Source: VRUE01 sp963729995 (GTDB taxonomy: Bacteria > Actinomycetota > Thermoleophilia > Solirubrobacterales > 70-9). From it: a stretch of DNA of 64,000 nt. Location: the NCBI GenBank assembly GCA_963729995.1, contig CAVSPF010000003.1:1797722-1861721 (forward strand), given 5' to 3'. Position numbers and translations under genes: made by a program. Position 1 is the first letter of the stretch, and every line of letters begins with the position of its first letter. Below the pieces are notes generated by a model, which saw only the letters and a list, made by a program, of their open reading frames with translations, was not told the DNA's origin and ran no database searches. Below, one piece after another: positions 8,608 through 17,336 of this stretch.

Positions 8608-8840
8608 TGGCGCGGGCCCGCGTGCTGATCCGGCCCAAGGAGGGGATCCTCGACCCGCAGGGCAAGGCGGTGGAGCGGGCATTGCCGGCGCTCGGCTTCG
8701 AGGGGATCGAGCATGTGCGCGTCGGCCGCATGGTCGAGCTGGAGGCGGAGGACCCCGAGCGCCTGGCCGAGCTCTGCGAGAAGCTGCTCGCCAATCCGCT
8801 GATCGAGGATTTCGAGATCGAGCGCATCGACGGCGTTTGA
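8607..8840 (+). CDS. purS: FGAM synthase subunit PurS
   Basis: A 77-residue protein starting at GTG 8607, sharing one base with the purC stop. VLIRPKEGILDPQGKAVERAL and the C-terminal NPLIEDFEIE are characteristic of PurS. It bridges PurQ and PurL in the three-part formylglycinamidine ribonucleotide synthase, helping pass ammonia from glutaminase to synthetase. Its stop overlaps the purQ ATG (TGATG at 8838-8842). Confidence 0.93.
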   Translation: MARARVLIRPKEGILDPQGKAVERALPALGFEGIEHVRVGRMVELEAEDPERLAELCEKLLANPLIEDFEIERIDGV

Positions 8841-9523
8841 TGCGGTGGGGTGTGCTTCAGTTCCCCGGTTCCTGCGACGAGCGGGATGCCCTGCACGCCT
8901 GCGGGCTGGTGGGCGACGCGCGACTCGTCTGGCACGAGGAGCGGGACCTCGGTGGTGTCGACGCTGTCGTCATCCCCGGCGGCTTCTCCTACGGTGACTA
9001 TCTGCGGGCCGGAGCGATCGCCCGCTTCTCGCCGGCGATGGAGGGGGTGGCCGAGCTCGCCGCGGCGGGCGGGCCGGTGCTGGGGATCTGCAACGGCTTC
9101 CAGGTTCTCTGCGAGGCGGGGCTGCTGCCCGGCGCGCTGCTCCTGAACGAAGACCTGCGTTTCGTCTGCCGCCAGGTCGATCTGATCGCGGCGGGCGCGG
9201 GCTCGCCGTTCCTGGCGGGGATCGAGCCGGGCGAGCGGCTCTCGATCCCGGTCAAGCATGGCGAAGGGCGCTACTACGCGCCGGAGGAGATGCTCGACCG
9301 CATCGAGGCCGGCGGCCAGGTCGCCTTCCGCTACGCGCCCGGCCAGAACCCGAACGGCTCGGCGCGCGACATCGCCGGGGTCGTCAACGAGGCGGGCAAC
9401 GTGCTCGGCCTGATGCCTCACCCCGAGCACGCCGTCGACCCGCTCACCGGCTCGACCGACGGGCTGCGGATATTCGACGCGGTCGCCAGGGCTGCCCTGG
9501 CGACCGCCGGCTCTCGCGGCTGA
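8840..9523 (+). CDS. purQ: FGAM synthase glutaminase subunit PurQ
   Basis: A class I glutamine amidotransferase of 227 residues that supplies ammonia to PurL. Visible: VIPGGFSYGDYLRAG, the nucleophile elbow GICNGFQVLCEAGLLPG with Cys, VKHGEGRYYAPEE, and the catalytic His/Glu region GLMPHPEHAVDP near the C-terminus. ATG 8840 overlaps the purS stop. In most relatives purL follows directly; here a restriction-modification pair on the opposite strand separates them. Confidence 0.95.
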   Translation: MRWGVLQFPGSCDERDALHACGLVGDARLVWHEERDLGGVDAVVIPGGFSYGDYLRAGAIARFSPAMEGVAELAAAGGPVLGICNGFQVLCEAGLLPGALLLNEDLRFVCRQVDLIAAGAGSPFLAGIEPGERLSIPVKHGEGRYYAPEEMLDRIEAGGQVAFRYAPGQNPNGSARDIAGVVNEAGNVLGLMPHPEHAVDPLTGSTDGLRIFDAVARAALATAGSRG

Positions 9524-9544
9524 TCGGTATAGGTCTGGCGCCCG

Positions 9545-10528
9545 TCAGGCCGGGATTCCGACGCTTCCGACAAACCTCGTTCGGAACTCATCCCAGTCGT
9601 CGCCCTCTTGGCCGAGTATGTGGGCTGTGTCGAACCACGAATTAGTAGTTGGCGACTCGGCTTCGAGAACCGTCAAGTCGAGTCCGCTCTTGGCGATGAC
9701 CGTCCAGCAATCGCGGAACCCGAGCGCCTTCGCCTTCTGGTGGGACTTCTCAGCCTCACCCGCGCGATTGTGGGCATTGCTCCTATCAGTCCCGCCCTTA
9801 ATCTCGATGGCCACCAGGGGGCGACGCTCATTGTCGAACTCCTCTTCGATGCGAACGTCGGGATCCGCGGACAGCACGATGTGCACGTTCCGGCCCGCGG
9901 AGTTCTCGACTATGACCTCCTGCTCTCCGTCCTTCTTCACGTAGTTCTTGACTACCTCCTTGATGGAGAGGAAGACATCCACGGTCGCCGCCTGGCCGAT
10001 TCGGTTGTTGTTCGAACCCTGAAATTGGGAACCCAGTGTCAGGAGCGGTAGCTCGTCCACATCTCTTGGAGTGACCTTCGGCGAGAGCTGTTCGATCAGG
10101 TCGGCGATGACGCGCCCCATTGCCCGACAAAAGTCCGGCAACGCCGCGTCTGCCTTTTCCCCCACGACTCCTCGCTCCTCCATTGCCTTGAAGGGACCGG
10201 TTCCGGATCCCGACGCGTAGAACTGCTTCTGCGAGGCGCCGAGCAGGAGCCGATAGTAGCCGACTAGCGTCGGCCTCTCACGCAGTACGACTGGCGTCGG
10301 AAAGATCTCCTCGTCCCGAAGGCCAGCCTTGGCGAGGATCGTTCGTGCCTTTCGCGGCGCATACTCGGCTATCTCGGCCCCGACGACATCCGGGTCAACG
10401 GCTGCGACAGCCTCTCGGAGGGCATCCTTTAGGACTGTCTTCCGGGCTCCCACCAACAGCTCGTGGAAAACGAGCTGTCGAGAAGGATCCGGAACCCGAA
10501 TCAGCTCAGATTCTTTCGATCGCGCCAT
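9545..10528 (-). CDS. Type II restriction endonuclease, XcyI-like
   Basis: The 327-residue protein resembles the XcyI family (known members cut CCCGGG) in length, in the repeated basic start and in the core block LVAIEIKGGTDRSNAHNRAG, where the E-x-K after an upstream Asp (SADPDVRIEEEF) suggests a PD-(D/E)xK nuclease centre. ETHER-like support comes from its neighbour: its first 23 bases overlap the end of an N4-cytosine methyltransferase gene, the order expected for a coupled type II system. Base use is less GC-biased than the purine genes on each side. The family name is from memory of the motif; the target site is inference. Confidence 0.75.
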   Translation of the reverse strand: MARSKESELIRVPDPSRQLVFHELLVGARKTVLKDALREAVAAVDPDVVGAEIAEYAPRKARTILAKAGLRDEEIFPTPVVLRERPTLVGYYRLLLGASQKQFYASGSGTGPFKAMEERGVVGEKADAALPDFCRAMGRVIADLIEQLSPKVTPRDVDELPLLTLGSQFQGSNNNRIGQAATVDVFLSIKEVVKNYVKKDGEQEVIVENSAGRNVHIVLSADPDVRIEEEFDNERRPLVAIEIKGGTDRSNAHNRAGEAEKSHQKAKALGFRDCWTVIAKSGLDLTVLEAESPTTNSWFDTAHILGQEGDDWDEFRTRFVGSVGIPA

Positions 10529-11426
10529 TCAAGCGCCGTTCGGCAATCTCGACGTATTTCGGGTTGAGCTCGATTCCCAGAAACCGGCGATCGGCCCCGA
10601 GCGCGGCGACCCCGGTCGTGCCCGAACCTATGAAGGGATCCAAGATCAGGTCGCTGGGTGAGGTGCTGAGGAGAACGCAGGGCTTAATAAGGTCGAGTGG
10701 GAAGGTCGCGAAGTGGGCCTCTCGGTAGGGCTTGGTATGCACCTCCCAGACGCTGCGCAGGTTGCGATCATTCGGCCCTCGCACGGCCTGTGAGTCGTAG
10801 GTGTAATGCTCATTCTTGCTGAAGAGGAATAGGTACTCATGGGCGCGGGTTGGACGATCCTTTACGGACTCCGGTTGGCAGTTGGGCTTGTGCCAAATCA
10901 GGTCGGCTCGCAGATACCAACCGGATTCTTGCAAGGCAAGGGCGAGGCGCCAGGGAACGCCGACCAGATCCTTCGACTTCAGTCCGTTTGGCGTCGGCGG
11001 TCGGGTGTCCATGGCCCGGATCGGATTCTTCCTGTCCGGTGCTCGCCAAGTTCGCCCTCCCGAGGTGTAGGAATCGCCGATGTTGAGCCAGAGCGTGCCG
11101 TCCTCGCGCGTTACACGGTGGGTCTCGTCGAAGAGGCCCACGAGGTCGTTGATGTACTCATCGATTGACTGCTCCACCCCGATCTGACCCTCTATCCCGT
11201 AGTCCCGGAGCGACCAGTAGGGCGGCGACGTGATCGTGGTCTGGAAGGTGCCCTCGGGTATAGAGCGAAGCAATTTCCTCGCGTCCCCAACGAGGATCGC
11301 CGAATCGGTCGCGTCGTCCGCGAGGACGCTCTTCCACGCCGCAGACCTGAAGGGGTTATGCGAAACGAGGACATCAGGAACCTCGCTCTGCGAAAGAGGG
11401 CCCTCGGTGATCACCGCCGTTTCCAT
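10506..11426 (-). CDS. Type II DNA methyltransferase, N4-cytosine or N6-adenine, beta class
   Basis: About 306 residues from ATG 11426. The catalytic motif TSPPYW lies near residue 65 and precedes the AdoMet-binding motif DPFIGSGTTGVAALGADRRFLGIE, the beta-class order. TSPPYW is more typical of N4mC enzymes, which agrees with the XcyI group. Between them is a target-recognition region with NCQPESVKDRPTRAHEYLFLFSK. The open frame extends upstream, so a longer start is possible. It is the first gene of a two-gene operon with the nuclease, which would protect host DNA before the nuclease is made. Confidence 0.9.
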   Translation of the reverse strand: METAVITEGPLSQSEVPDVLVSHNPFRSAAWKSVLADDATDSAILVGDARKLLRSIPEGTFQTTITSPPYWSLRDYGIEGQIGVEQSIDEYINDLVGLFDETHRVTREDGTLWLNIGDSYTSGGRTWRAPDRKNPIRAMDTRPPTPNGLKSKDLVGVPWRLALALQESGWYLRADLIWHKPNCQPESVKDRPTRAHEYLFLFSKNEHYTYDSQAVRGPNDRNLRSVWEVHTKPYREAHFATFPLDLIKPCVLLSTSPSDLILDPFIGSGTTGVAALGADRRFLGIELNPKYVEIAERRLNGAIERI

Positions 11427-11621
11427 CCGCGCTGGGATTCTTTCAGCCAACGCGGCGGCTCCAAGCTTCAACTGTCGATGCTGCACACCAGAAGGGTCCG
11501 GAATCGAGCGCACAGCGGGCATGCGGGTTGTCAAAAGTCCGAGCCGACATGGAGATGATTCGCGCCCAACCGGCCCGCTCCACTCTGACGCCGGGCTGGC
11601 ATCGGCGCGATACTTGCGGCC

Positions 11622-13820
11622 GTGCCCACCGCGAATTCGGCGACACACCGCGAGCTGGGGCTGACCGATGCCGAGTACGACCTGATCGTCGAGAAGCTCG
11701 GCCGCGAGCCCAACGACGTCGAGCTGGCGATGTTCAGCCTGCTCTGGTCCGAGCACTGCGCCTACAAGCACTCGCGCAAGCTGCTGCGGCGACTGCCGAC
11801 GGAGGGGGAGCGGGTGGTGATGGGACCGGGCGAGAACGCCGGCGCGGTCGACATCGGCAACGGCTACGCGGTCGCCTTCAAGGTCGAGTCGCACAACCAC
11901 CCGAGCGCGGTCGAGCCCTTCCAGGGGGCGGCGACCGGCGTCGGCGGGATCCTGCGGGACGTCTTCGCGCTCGGCGCGCGACCGATCGCGATTCTCGACT
12001 CGCTGCGCTTCGGCGAGCTGGATTCGCGGCGCTCACGCTTCCTGCTCGACGGCGTGGTGCGCGGGATCGGCCATTACGGCAACTCGATCGGCGTGCCGAC
12101 GGTCGGCGGCGAGATCTACTTCGAGGCGCCCTACGAGCACAACTGCCTCGTCAACGCGATGTGCGTGGGGCTGGCGAAGCAGGATGAGATGGTCCGCGCC
12201 GCCGCCGCCGGGGTCGGCAACGCGATCGTCCTGATGGGCGCCTCGACCGGCCGGGACGGGATCGGCGGCGCCTCGGTGCTCGCTTCCGCCGAGCTGGGCG
12301 ACGGCGACGAGGCGAAGCGGCCGAGCGTGCAGGTCGGCGACCCGTTCGAGGAGTCGAAGCTGCTGGAGTGCTGCCTCGAGCTGCTGGGGAAGGGGCTGCT
12401 CGTGTCGCTGCAGGACCTCGGCGCCGCCGGCCTCACCTCCTCGGCCGGGGAGATGGCCTCGGCGGGCGGGGTCGGGGTCGACATCGAGGTGGCGCGGGTG
12501 CCGCTGCGCGAGGCCGACATGGAGCCCTTCGAGATCATGGTCTCCGAGTCACAGGAGCGGATGCTCGCCGTGGTCGAACCGGCGAAGGTGCCCGAGGTGC
12601 TTGCGGCCTGCGAGAGATGGCAGACCGGCGCGGCGGAGATCGGCGCCGTCACCGACACGAGCCATATCCGGGTGCTGCGCGGGGGCGAGACGGTCGGCGA
12701 CATCCCGGTCGAGGCGCTGGTCGACGGCTGCCCCCTCTACGACCTGGCGCCGGAGAAGGCGACTGGCTGGATCTACCGCAACGAGGACGTGCTCGGCGAG
12801 CAGGCCGTGGCGGCGATCCTCCTCGCTCTCCTCGCCTCCCCCAGCGTTGCCTCGAAGCGCTGGGCCTTCGAGCAATACGACTCGGTGGTCGGCTCGCGCA
12901 CCGTGCGGCGGCCGGAGTCCGCCGACGCCGCCGTCCTTGCCATTCCCGAGGCGGGCAACGCGATCGCCATCTCGATCGACGGCAACGGGCGGCGGGTCGC
13001 CTGTGACCCCTACGCAGGAACGGTCGAGGCGGTGCTGGAGTGCACGCAGAACCTCGCCTGCGTCGGCGCCGAGCCGCTCGGCCTGACCAACTGCCTCAAT
13101 TTCGGCAACCCGGAGAAACCGGTGTCCGCCTGGCAGCTCGACCGCGCGGTGAGCGGCCTCGCGGACGCCTGCGAGGCGCTTGGCGTGCCCGTCGTCGGCG
13201 GCAACGTATCCCTCTACAACGAGGGACCAGACGGGCCGATCTACCCGACGCCGGTGGTCGGCATGGTCGGTGAGCTGCCCGACCCCGGACGGGTCGCCGG
13301 CAGCTCCTTCGCGCGTGAGGGCGACGCAATCGCGCTGCTCGGCCCGTTCTCCCCTTCGCTGGCCGGCTCGGAGCTGGCAAAGCTTCGCGGCAAGCTCGAC
13401 CTGGGCCTCCCCCAACCTGATGTCGCCGCTGTCGCCGGCGCCTGCGCCGCCGTCCGTGACGCCGTTCGCGGCGGCCACCTCGCCTCCGCCCACGACATCA
13501 GCGACGGTGGGCTCGCCTGCGCCCTCGCCGAATCGGCCATGGCCGCCGGCTTTGGCTGCCGCGTCGACCTCTCCCCCCTCCTCGACCGCGGTTGCTCCCC
13601 CGAGGAGGCCCTGTTCGGCGAGGGCCCGGGAGGCTTCCTCCTCAGCGGCGACCGCGCGACGCTCGAATCGCTGGCGGCAGGCGACGTCGAGGTCCTCCTC
13701 CTCGGTGAGGTCGGCGGCGATACGCTCGAGATCGAAGCGGGCGGCTCTCCGCTCGGCGTCGAGCTTGCCGACGCTAGAGTCGCCTGGCACTCGCTCGGCG
13801 AGCGGTTCGACGACGCATAG
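11622..13820 (+). CDS. purL: FGAM synthase large subunit PurL
   Basis: The 732-residue small-type PurL starts at GTG 11622. Motifs: MFSLLWSEHCAYKHSR, the ATP/metal site ENAGAVDIGNGYAVAFKVESHNHPS, GVGGILRDVFALGARPIA, GASTGRDGIGG, LGAAGLTSSAGEMAS, and in the second half GTVEAVLECTQNLACVGAEPLGLTNCLNFGNPEKP and HDISDGGLACALAE. It uses ammonia from PurQ and ATP to turn FGAR into FGAM. It is separated from purQ by 2.1 kb of inserted restriction-modification genes, so it needs its own promoter somewhere in 11427-11621. Confidence 0.96.
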   Translation: MPTANSATHRELGLTDAEYDLIVEKLGREPNDVELAMFSLLWSEHCAYKHSRKLLRRLPTEGERVVMGPGENAGAVDIGNGYAVAFKVESHNHPSAVEPFQGAATGVGGILRDVFALGARPIAILDSLRFGELDSRRSRFLLDGVVRGIGHYGNSIGVPTVGGEIYFEAPYEHNCLVNAMCVGLAKQDEMVRAAAAGVGNAIVLMGASTGRDGIGGASVLASAELGDGDEAKRPSVQVGDPFEESKLLECCLELLGKGLLVSLQDLGAAGLTSSAGEMASAGGVGVDIEVARVPLREADMEPFEIMVSESQERMLAVVEPAKVPEVLAACERWQTGAAEIGAVTDTSHIRVLRGGETVGDIPVEALVDGCPLYDLAPEKATGWIYRNEDVLGEQAVAAILLALLASPSVASKRWAFEQYDSVVGSRTVRRPESADAAVLAIPEAGNAIAISIDGNGRRVACDPYAGTVEAVLECTQNLACVGAEPLGLTNCLNFGNPEKPVSAWQLDRAVSGLADACEALGVPVVGGNVSLYNEGPDGPIYPTPVVGMVGELPDPGRVAGSSFAREGDAIALLGPFSPSLAGSELAKLRGKLDLGLPQPDVAAVAGACAAVRDAVRGGHLASAHDISDGGLACALAESAMAAGFGCRVDLSPLLDRGCSPEEALFGEGPGGFLLSGDRATLESLAAGDVEVLLLGEVGGDTLEIEAGGSPLGVELADARVAWHSLGERFDDA

Positions 13821-13837
13821 CGCGCCGGCGGGCCATA

Positions 13838-14194
13838 TCAGTGGAGCCAGGCGACCAGCTCGTCGACAGCTCCCGGGACGACGTAGTAGTAGGCCCACAG
13901 GCCCCGGCGCTCCGACGCCACCACGCCGGCGTCGCGCAGCACCTTGAGGTGATGGGAGATCGTGGGCTGGGAGAGGCTGAACAGCGGCACCAGCTCGCAG
14001 ACGCAGACCTTGCCGGCGTGCTTGCGCAGCACGTCGACGAGCTGGAGCCGCACCGGGTCCGCGATGGCCTTGGCCACGCGCGCGATCCGCTCAGCCTGCT
14101 GGCGCTCCACGTCCGGGTAGACCACGGGAACGCAGCAGCGCTCCCCAACGGGACGCTTCCGCTTCGGCTCGAGCTCGATCGGGACCGAGGACAT
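13838..14194 (-). CDS. arsR: ArsR-family repressor
   Basis: A 118-residue winged-helix regulator. The core VAKAIADPVRLQLVDVLRKHAGKVCVCELVPLFSLSQPTISHHLKVLRDAGVV has the CVCEL element of ArsR/SmtB arsenic sensors and the recognition helix SQPTISHHL. An extra Cys pair (ERCCVPV) sits before the domain, as in some As(III)-sensing variants. It is divergent from the arsenite methyltransferase gene and shares the operator region 14195-14292, so it most likely represses both until arsenite binds. Confidence 0.9.
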   Translation of the reverse strand: MSSVPIELEPKRKRPVGERCCVPVVYPDVERQQAERIARVAKAIADPVRLQLVDVLRKHAGKVCVCELVPLFSLSQPTISHHLKVLRDAGVVASERRGLWAYYYVVPGAVDELVAWLH

Positions 14195-14215
14195 GACCCC
14201 AGTCTAGTCATTACG

Positions 14216-14271
14216 TAGATGAATATCTATCTAACTGCTACAGTAGCCGAAACACTACATCGATAACTATC
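14216..14271. promoter_or_regulatory. Shared arsR/arsM operator-promoter region
   Basis: The 98-bp divergent gap is strikingly AT-rich for this genome. It holds an inverted repeat TAGAT-N4-ATCTA at 14216-14229 and a second GATA-N2-TATC at 14262-14271. The element ATCTAT occurs near both. These fit ArsR-type 12-2-12 or ATA-rich operators. The arsM start is preceded by GAAGGAG. Confidence 0.6.
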
Positions 14272-14292
14272 TATTAAGTCGAAGGAGACGCG

Positions 14293-15042
14293 ATGACCGA
14301 GCTGGCCGAGACCGAGATCCGCGAGCAGGTGCGCGAGCGCTACGCCGCCGCCGCCATCGCCGCGGCGACCAACACCTCGAGCGATTGCTGCGGAGAGCCA
14401 AAGGGCGAGGTGTTCGGCGGTGCGCTCTACGGCGAGGAGGGCGATCCTGCCCCGAAGGCCGCGGTTGCCGCCTCGCTCGGCTGCGGCGTTCCCACGGCGG
14501 TGGCCGAGCTGCGCGAAGGCGAGACGGTCCTGGACCTCGGCTCGGGAGCGGGCGCTGACGTCCTCATCTCGGCGCAGCGGGTCGGGCCAACCGGAAAGGC
14601 CATCGGTCTCGACATGACGGACGAGATGCTCGAGCTCGCCCGCCGGAACGCCGCCGAGGCCGGCGTCGAGAACGTCGAGTTCGCCAAGGGCTACATCGAG
14701 GAGATGCCGCTGCCGGACGCCTCGGTCGACGTGATCATCTCCAACTGCGTCATCAACCTCGCCGCCGACAAGCGGCGGGTGCTGCGCGAGGCCGCGCGAG
14801 TGCTGAGGCCGGGGGGGCGCCTCGCCGTCTCCGACGTCATCGCCGACGCCGACATGGACGAGGCCACGCGCGCGGACATGCGGCAGTGGACTGGCTGCAT
14901 CGCCGGCGCCCTCACCCGGCAGGAGTTCGAGGACGCGCTTGCGGCGGCCGGGCTCACCGATATCGAGATCCGCGAGACGCACAGGGTGCACGAGCACGCC
15001 AGCTCCGCCACGGTGCGCGCGCGCAAGCCCGAGGCGACCTGA
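14293..15042 (+). CDS. arsM: Arsenite S-adenosylmethionine methyltransferase ArsM
   Basis: A 249-residue class I methyltransferase. Near residue 36 it has the DCCGEP Cys pair, then GCGVPTAVAELREGETVLDLGSGAGADVLISA (AdoMet motif I with preceding Cys), VEFAKGYIEEMPLPDASVDVIISNCVINL with the conserved Cys, and DMRQWTGCIAGAL with another. These Cys residues bind As(III), which is methylated to volatile or less toxic species. It is divergent from arsR and preceded by GAAGGAG. Confidence 0.93.
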   Translation: MTELAETEIREQVRERYAAAAIAAATNTSSDCCGEPKGEVFGGALYGEEGDPAPKAAVAASLGCGVPTAVAELREGETVLDLGSGAGADVLISAQRVGPTGKAIGLDMTDEMLELARRNAAEAGVENVEFAKGYIEEMPLPDASVDVIISNCVINLAADKRRVLREAARVLRPGGRLAVSDVIADADMDEATRADMRQWTGCIAGALTRQEFEDALAAAGLTDIEIRETHRVHEHASSATVRARKPEAT

Positions 15043-15057
15043 GCGGGCCCCGCGCGC

Positions 15058-16482
15058 TCAACGAGCCTCGAAGCCGCTGAGCGGCTCCGTCAACTCGGCC
15101 GCGGCAACGGACGGCACCTCGATCAGCCCCGGAACAGGCCTGAGCACAAGCGCCACGGCGCCGGAGGCAAGCGCGGCGAGGATCACGAAGAGGTAGGCGC
15201 CGTCGGAGACCGAGAGGGCTTCGTGCAGCGAGGTCGGTTCGCCGACTATGGCGATGAGGATCGCGGTGCCGAGAACGGCGCCGACCTGGCGGAAGGCGGC
15301 GTTGACGGCGCTCGCCGTCGCAAAGCGATCGATCGGCACGTCCCGGACCGCGGCCGAGCCGAGGGTCGGAAAGGCGAGGCCGATGCCGATCCCGGTCAGC
15401 AGCGAGCCCGGCAGCCAGAGACCCAGCCAGTCGGGGTGGGCCCCCGCGGAGCGCATGATCATGACACCGGCGGCGAAGACGATCGCGCCGGGGACGATCA
15501 CGGCGCGGTGGCCGAAACGGTCGGCGAGACGGCCGGCGGGGCCGGCGACCACGGTGCTCGCCGTGGGGCCCGGCAGGGTTGCGGCGCCGGCCTGCAGGAT
15601 CGTGTAGCCCCAGACCGAGGTGAGGAAGAGGACATTGCCGAGGATCAGCGAGAAGAAGGCGGCGGCGAAGAGCAGCGTGCCGAGGTTGCCGATCCGGAAG
15701 GAGCGGTGGGCGAACAGCGCCGGTTCGACGATCGGGCGCGGGTGTCGCCGGCTGCGAACGACGACCGCGGCGAGCAGGGCGGCGCTTGCCGCGAAGGCTC
15801 CAAGCGTCGCCGTGGCCGTCCAGCCCCAGTCGTTGCCCTCGATGATCCCGAGCGTGATCAGGGCCAGGGCAAGCGCCAGCATCAGGGCGCCGGGGAGGTC
15901 GGGCAGGTGGCTGTCGGCGATCGGGCGGCGGGCAAGACGGCGGCCGGCAAGGAGGATTGCGGCGCCCAGCGGCAGGTTGACGAGGAAGACGAGGCGCCAG
16001 CTCGAAGCCTCGACCAGCGCCCCGCCAAGGGTCGGGCCGATTGCCGCCGCGGCGGCCGCGGCGGCGCCCCAGAGGCCGACGCCGGCCGCTCGCCGCTCAA
16101 CCGGGAAGCTGTCGAGGACGATCGCCAGCGAGGCGGGGGCAACCAGTGCCGCGCCGATCCCCTGCAGGACCCGGAAGGAGATCAGCAGCCCGAGGCTTGG
16201 AGCCGCCGCGCAGAGCAGGCTCGCGCCGGTGAAGCTCGCTATCCCGACCAGGAAGACGCGCTTGTGGCCGAAGCGGTCGGCGAGACCGCCGGCCGGGACC
16301 AGCAGCGCGGCGATCACGACGAAGTAGCCGTCGAGCACCCAGGACAGCGCGTTGCGCCCCGAGCCGGCAAAGGAGGCCGAGATGTTGGGGAAGGCGATGT
16401 TGACGATCGTCGTATCGAGGAAGGCGACGAAGGCGCCGGCACAGGCGATCAGCACGGCGGCTCTATGACCGCGGTCATACAT
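15058..16482 (-). CDS. MFS drug-efflux transporter, DHA2 (14-TM, EmrB/QacA) type
   Basis: A 474-residue membrane protein with about 14 hydrophobic segments. The N-terminal motif FLDTTIVNIAFPNIS (D in TM1), GGLADRFGHKRVF (MFS motif A) in loop 2-3, and motif C GPTLGGALVE in TM5 identify a proton-driven multidrug exporter. The gene is divergent from a TetR gene whose probable operators lie in its own first codons, so its expression is likely relieved by a TetR ligand that may be its export substrate. Confidence 0.92.
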   Translation of the reverse strand: MYDRGHRAAVLIACAGAFVAFLDTTIVNIAFPNISASFAGSGRNALSWVLDGYFVVIAALLVPAGGLADRFGHKRVFLVGIASFTGASLLCAAAPSLGLLISFRVLQGIGAALVAPASLAIVLDSFPVERRAAGVGLWGAAAAAAAAIGPTLGGALVEASSWRLVFLVNLPLGAAILLAGRRLARRPIADSHLPDLPGALMLALALALITLGIIEGNDWGWTATATLGAFAASAALLAAVVVRSRRHPRPIVEPALFAHRSFRIGNLGTLLFAAAFFSLILGNVLFLTSVWGYTILQAGAATLPGPTASTVVAGPAGRLADRFGHRAVIVPGAIVFAAGVMIMRSAGAHPDWLGLWLPGSLLTGIGIGLAFPTLGSAAVRDVPIDRFATASAVNAAFRQVGAVLGTAILIAIVGEPTSLHEALSVSDGAYLFVILAALASGAVALVLRPVPGLIEVPSVAAAELTEPLSGFEAR

Positions 16483-16517
16483 GATTGGGGCGGACTATAC
16501 TATGTCCGTGGACATAG
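16464..16517. promoter_or_regulatory. Twin palindromes between MFS and TetR genes (probable TetR operators)
   Basis: Two palindromes of one shape lie 20 bp apart. TATGACCGCGGTCATA at 16464-16479 is perfect and covers codons 2-6 of the MFS gene. CTATGTCC-GT-GGACATAG at 16500-16517 covers the likely TetR start. The shared form is TATGnCC...GGnCATA. This fits two TetR dimer sites controlling both divergent genes, with little or no 5' leader for either mRNA. Confidence 0.75.
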
Positions 16518-17125
16518 AGTCGTCGGAGGAGCCGCGAGCATCGAGCCGGGAGAGCCGCGACGGGCGAGGGCGCCTGCTCGACGGCGCCCGACAGCTGCTG
16601 GCCGAGAGGGGCTACGCCGGGATGGAGCTGCGCGACGTCGCTGAGCGTGGCAAAGCGCCGCGAGGGTCTATCTACCACCATTTCCCAGGCGGCAAGCGCC
16701 AGCTCGCCGCCGAGGCCGCGCGGCTGGAGGGCGCCGAGGTCCGCGAGAAGATCGAGCGAGCGCTGGCCGAGCGCGGCCTACGTGAGACCCTGGTGCTCTT
16801 CGGCGAGATCTTCCGCCGCCGCGTCGCCGACCATCCGGAGCGGATCGGGTGCCCGGTTGCGGCGGTGGCGCTGGCGCGGCGCGAGGACCCGGCGCTCGCC
16901 GCCGCGGCCACCGCCGCCTTCCAGAGCTGGGAACGGCCGATAGCGGCAGCCTTGGAGGAGGAGGGGGTGAGCGCAGCGCGGGCGGAGACCTTCGCCGGCC
17001 TCACCGTGTCGACGATCGAGGGGGCCCTGCTCCGCGCCCGGGCGGCGGGCAGCCAGGCGCCGCTCGGCTCGGCCATCGACGGCCTCGAGCAGGCCCTCGA
17101 CAGCCTGCTCGACAAAGCGGCGTAG
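16502..17125 (+). CDS. TetR-family transcriptional regulator
   Basis: About 207 residues from ATG 16502; an ATG at 16481 is also in frame. The N-terminal helix-turn-helix (GRLLDGARQLLAERGYAGMELRDVAERGKAPRGSIYHHFPGGKRQL) is classic TetR of the LmrA/YxaF kind (SIYHHFPGGKRQL). The rest, with GCPVAAVALARRED, is the ligand-binding helical domain, rich in Ala/Arg. It is divergent from the exporter. The palindrome at 16500-16517 overlaps its start, suggesting self-repression. Confidence 0.9.
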   Translation: MSVDIESSEEPRASSRESRDGRGRLLDGARQLLAERGYAGMELRDVAERGKAPRGSIYHHFPGGKRQLAAEAARLEGAEVREKIERALAERGLRETLVLFGEIFRRRVADHPERIGCPVAAVALARREDPALAAAATAAFQSWERPIAAALEEEGVSAARAETFAGLTVSTIEGALLRARAAGSQAPLGSAIDGLEQALDSLLDKAA

Positions 17126-17225
17126 GCGACTCGGAGTATCCGGTTCCGTCAGACGCCCCGCGGCCCGGCCAGATTCCGCCCACGCCCGGTTGGTGTGGCA
17201 CTGACAGGTGGCGGGTCGCCATCAA

Positions 17226-17282
17226 GCCACCACATGCCCTCCCTTTTGCATCTATGTGATGAAGAAAGGGGCGCGTGGTGGC
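17226..17282. repeat. Large intergenic hairpin, copy 2 of a repeated family
   Basis: GCCACCAC at 17226 pairs with GTGGTGGC at 17275-17282, and the arms continue inward through CCCTTT/AAAGGG to CATC/GATG around a TATGT loop. It lies in the 380-bp gene-free stretch 17126-17505 between the TetR and acylphosphatase genes. The CCTTTTG core is shared with the hairpins at 6053 and 17337. Confidence 0.65.
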
Positions 17283-17336
17283 TGGCTGGCGCCACATGTC
17301 CTCGACCCTCGTCTCCCCCGCCCCCCCCAAGCGCTT

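Noticed and set aside
7702..8682. Minus-strand extension of the P450 frame across purC
   Set aside because: It is antisense to a clear PurC, and the P450 has a good start at 7701.
15223..16644. Plus-strand ORF opposite the MFS transporter
   Set aside because: Charge-rich shadow frame with no motif; the MFS motifs are on the other strand.
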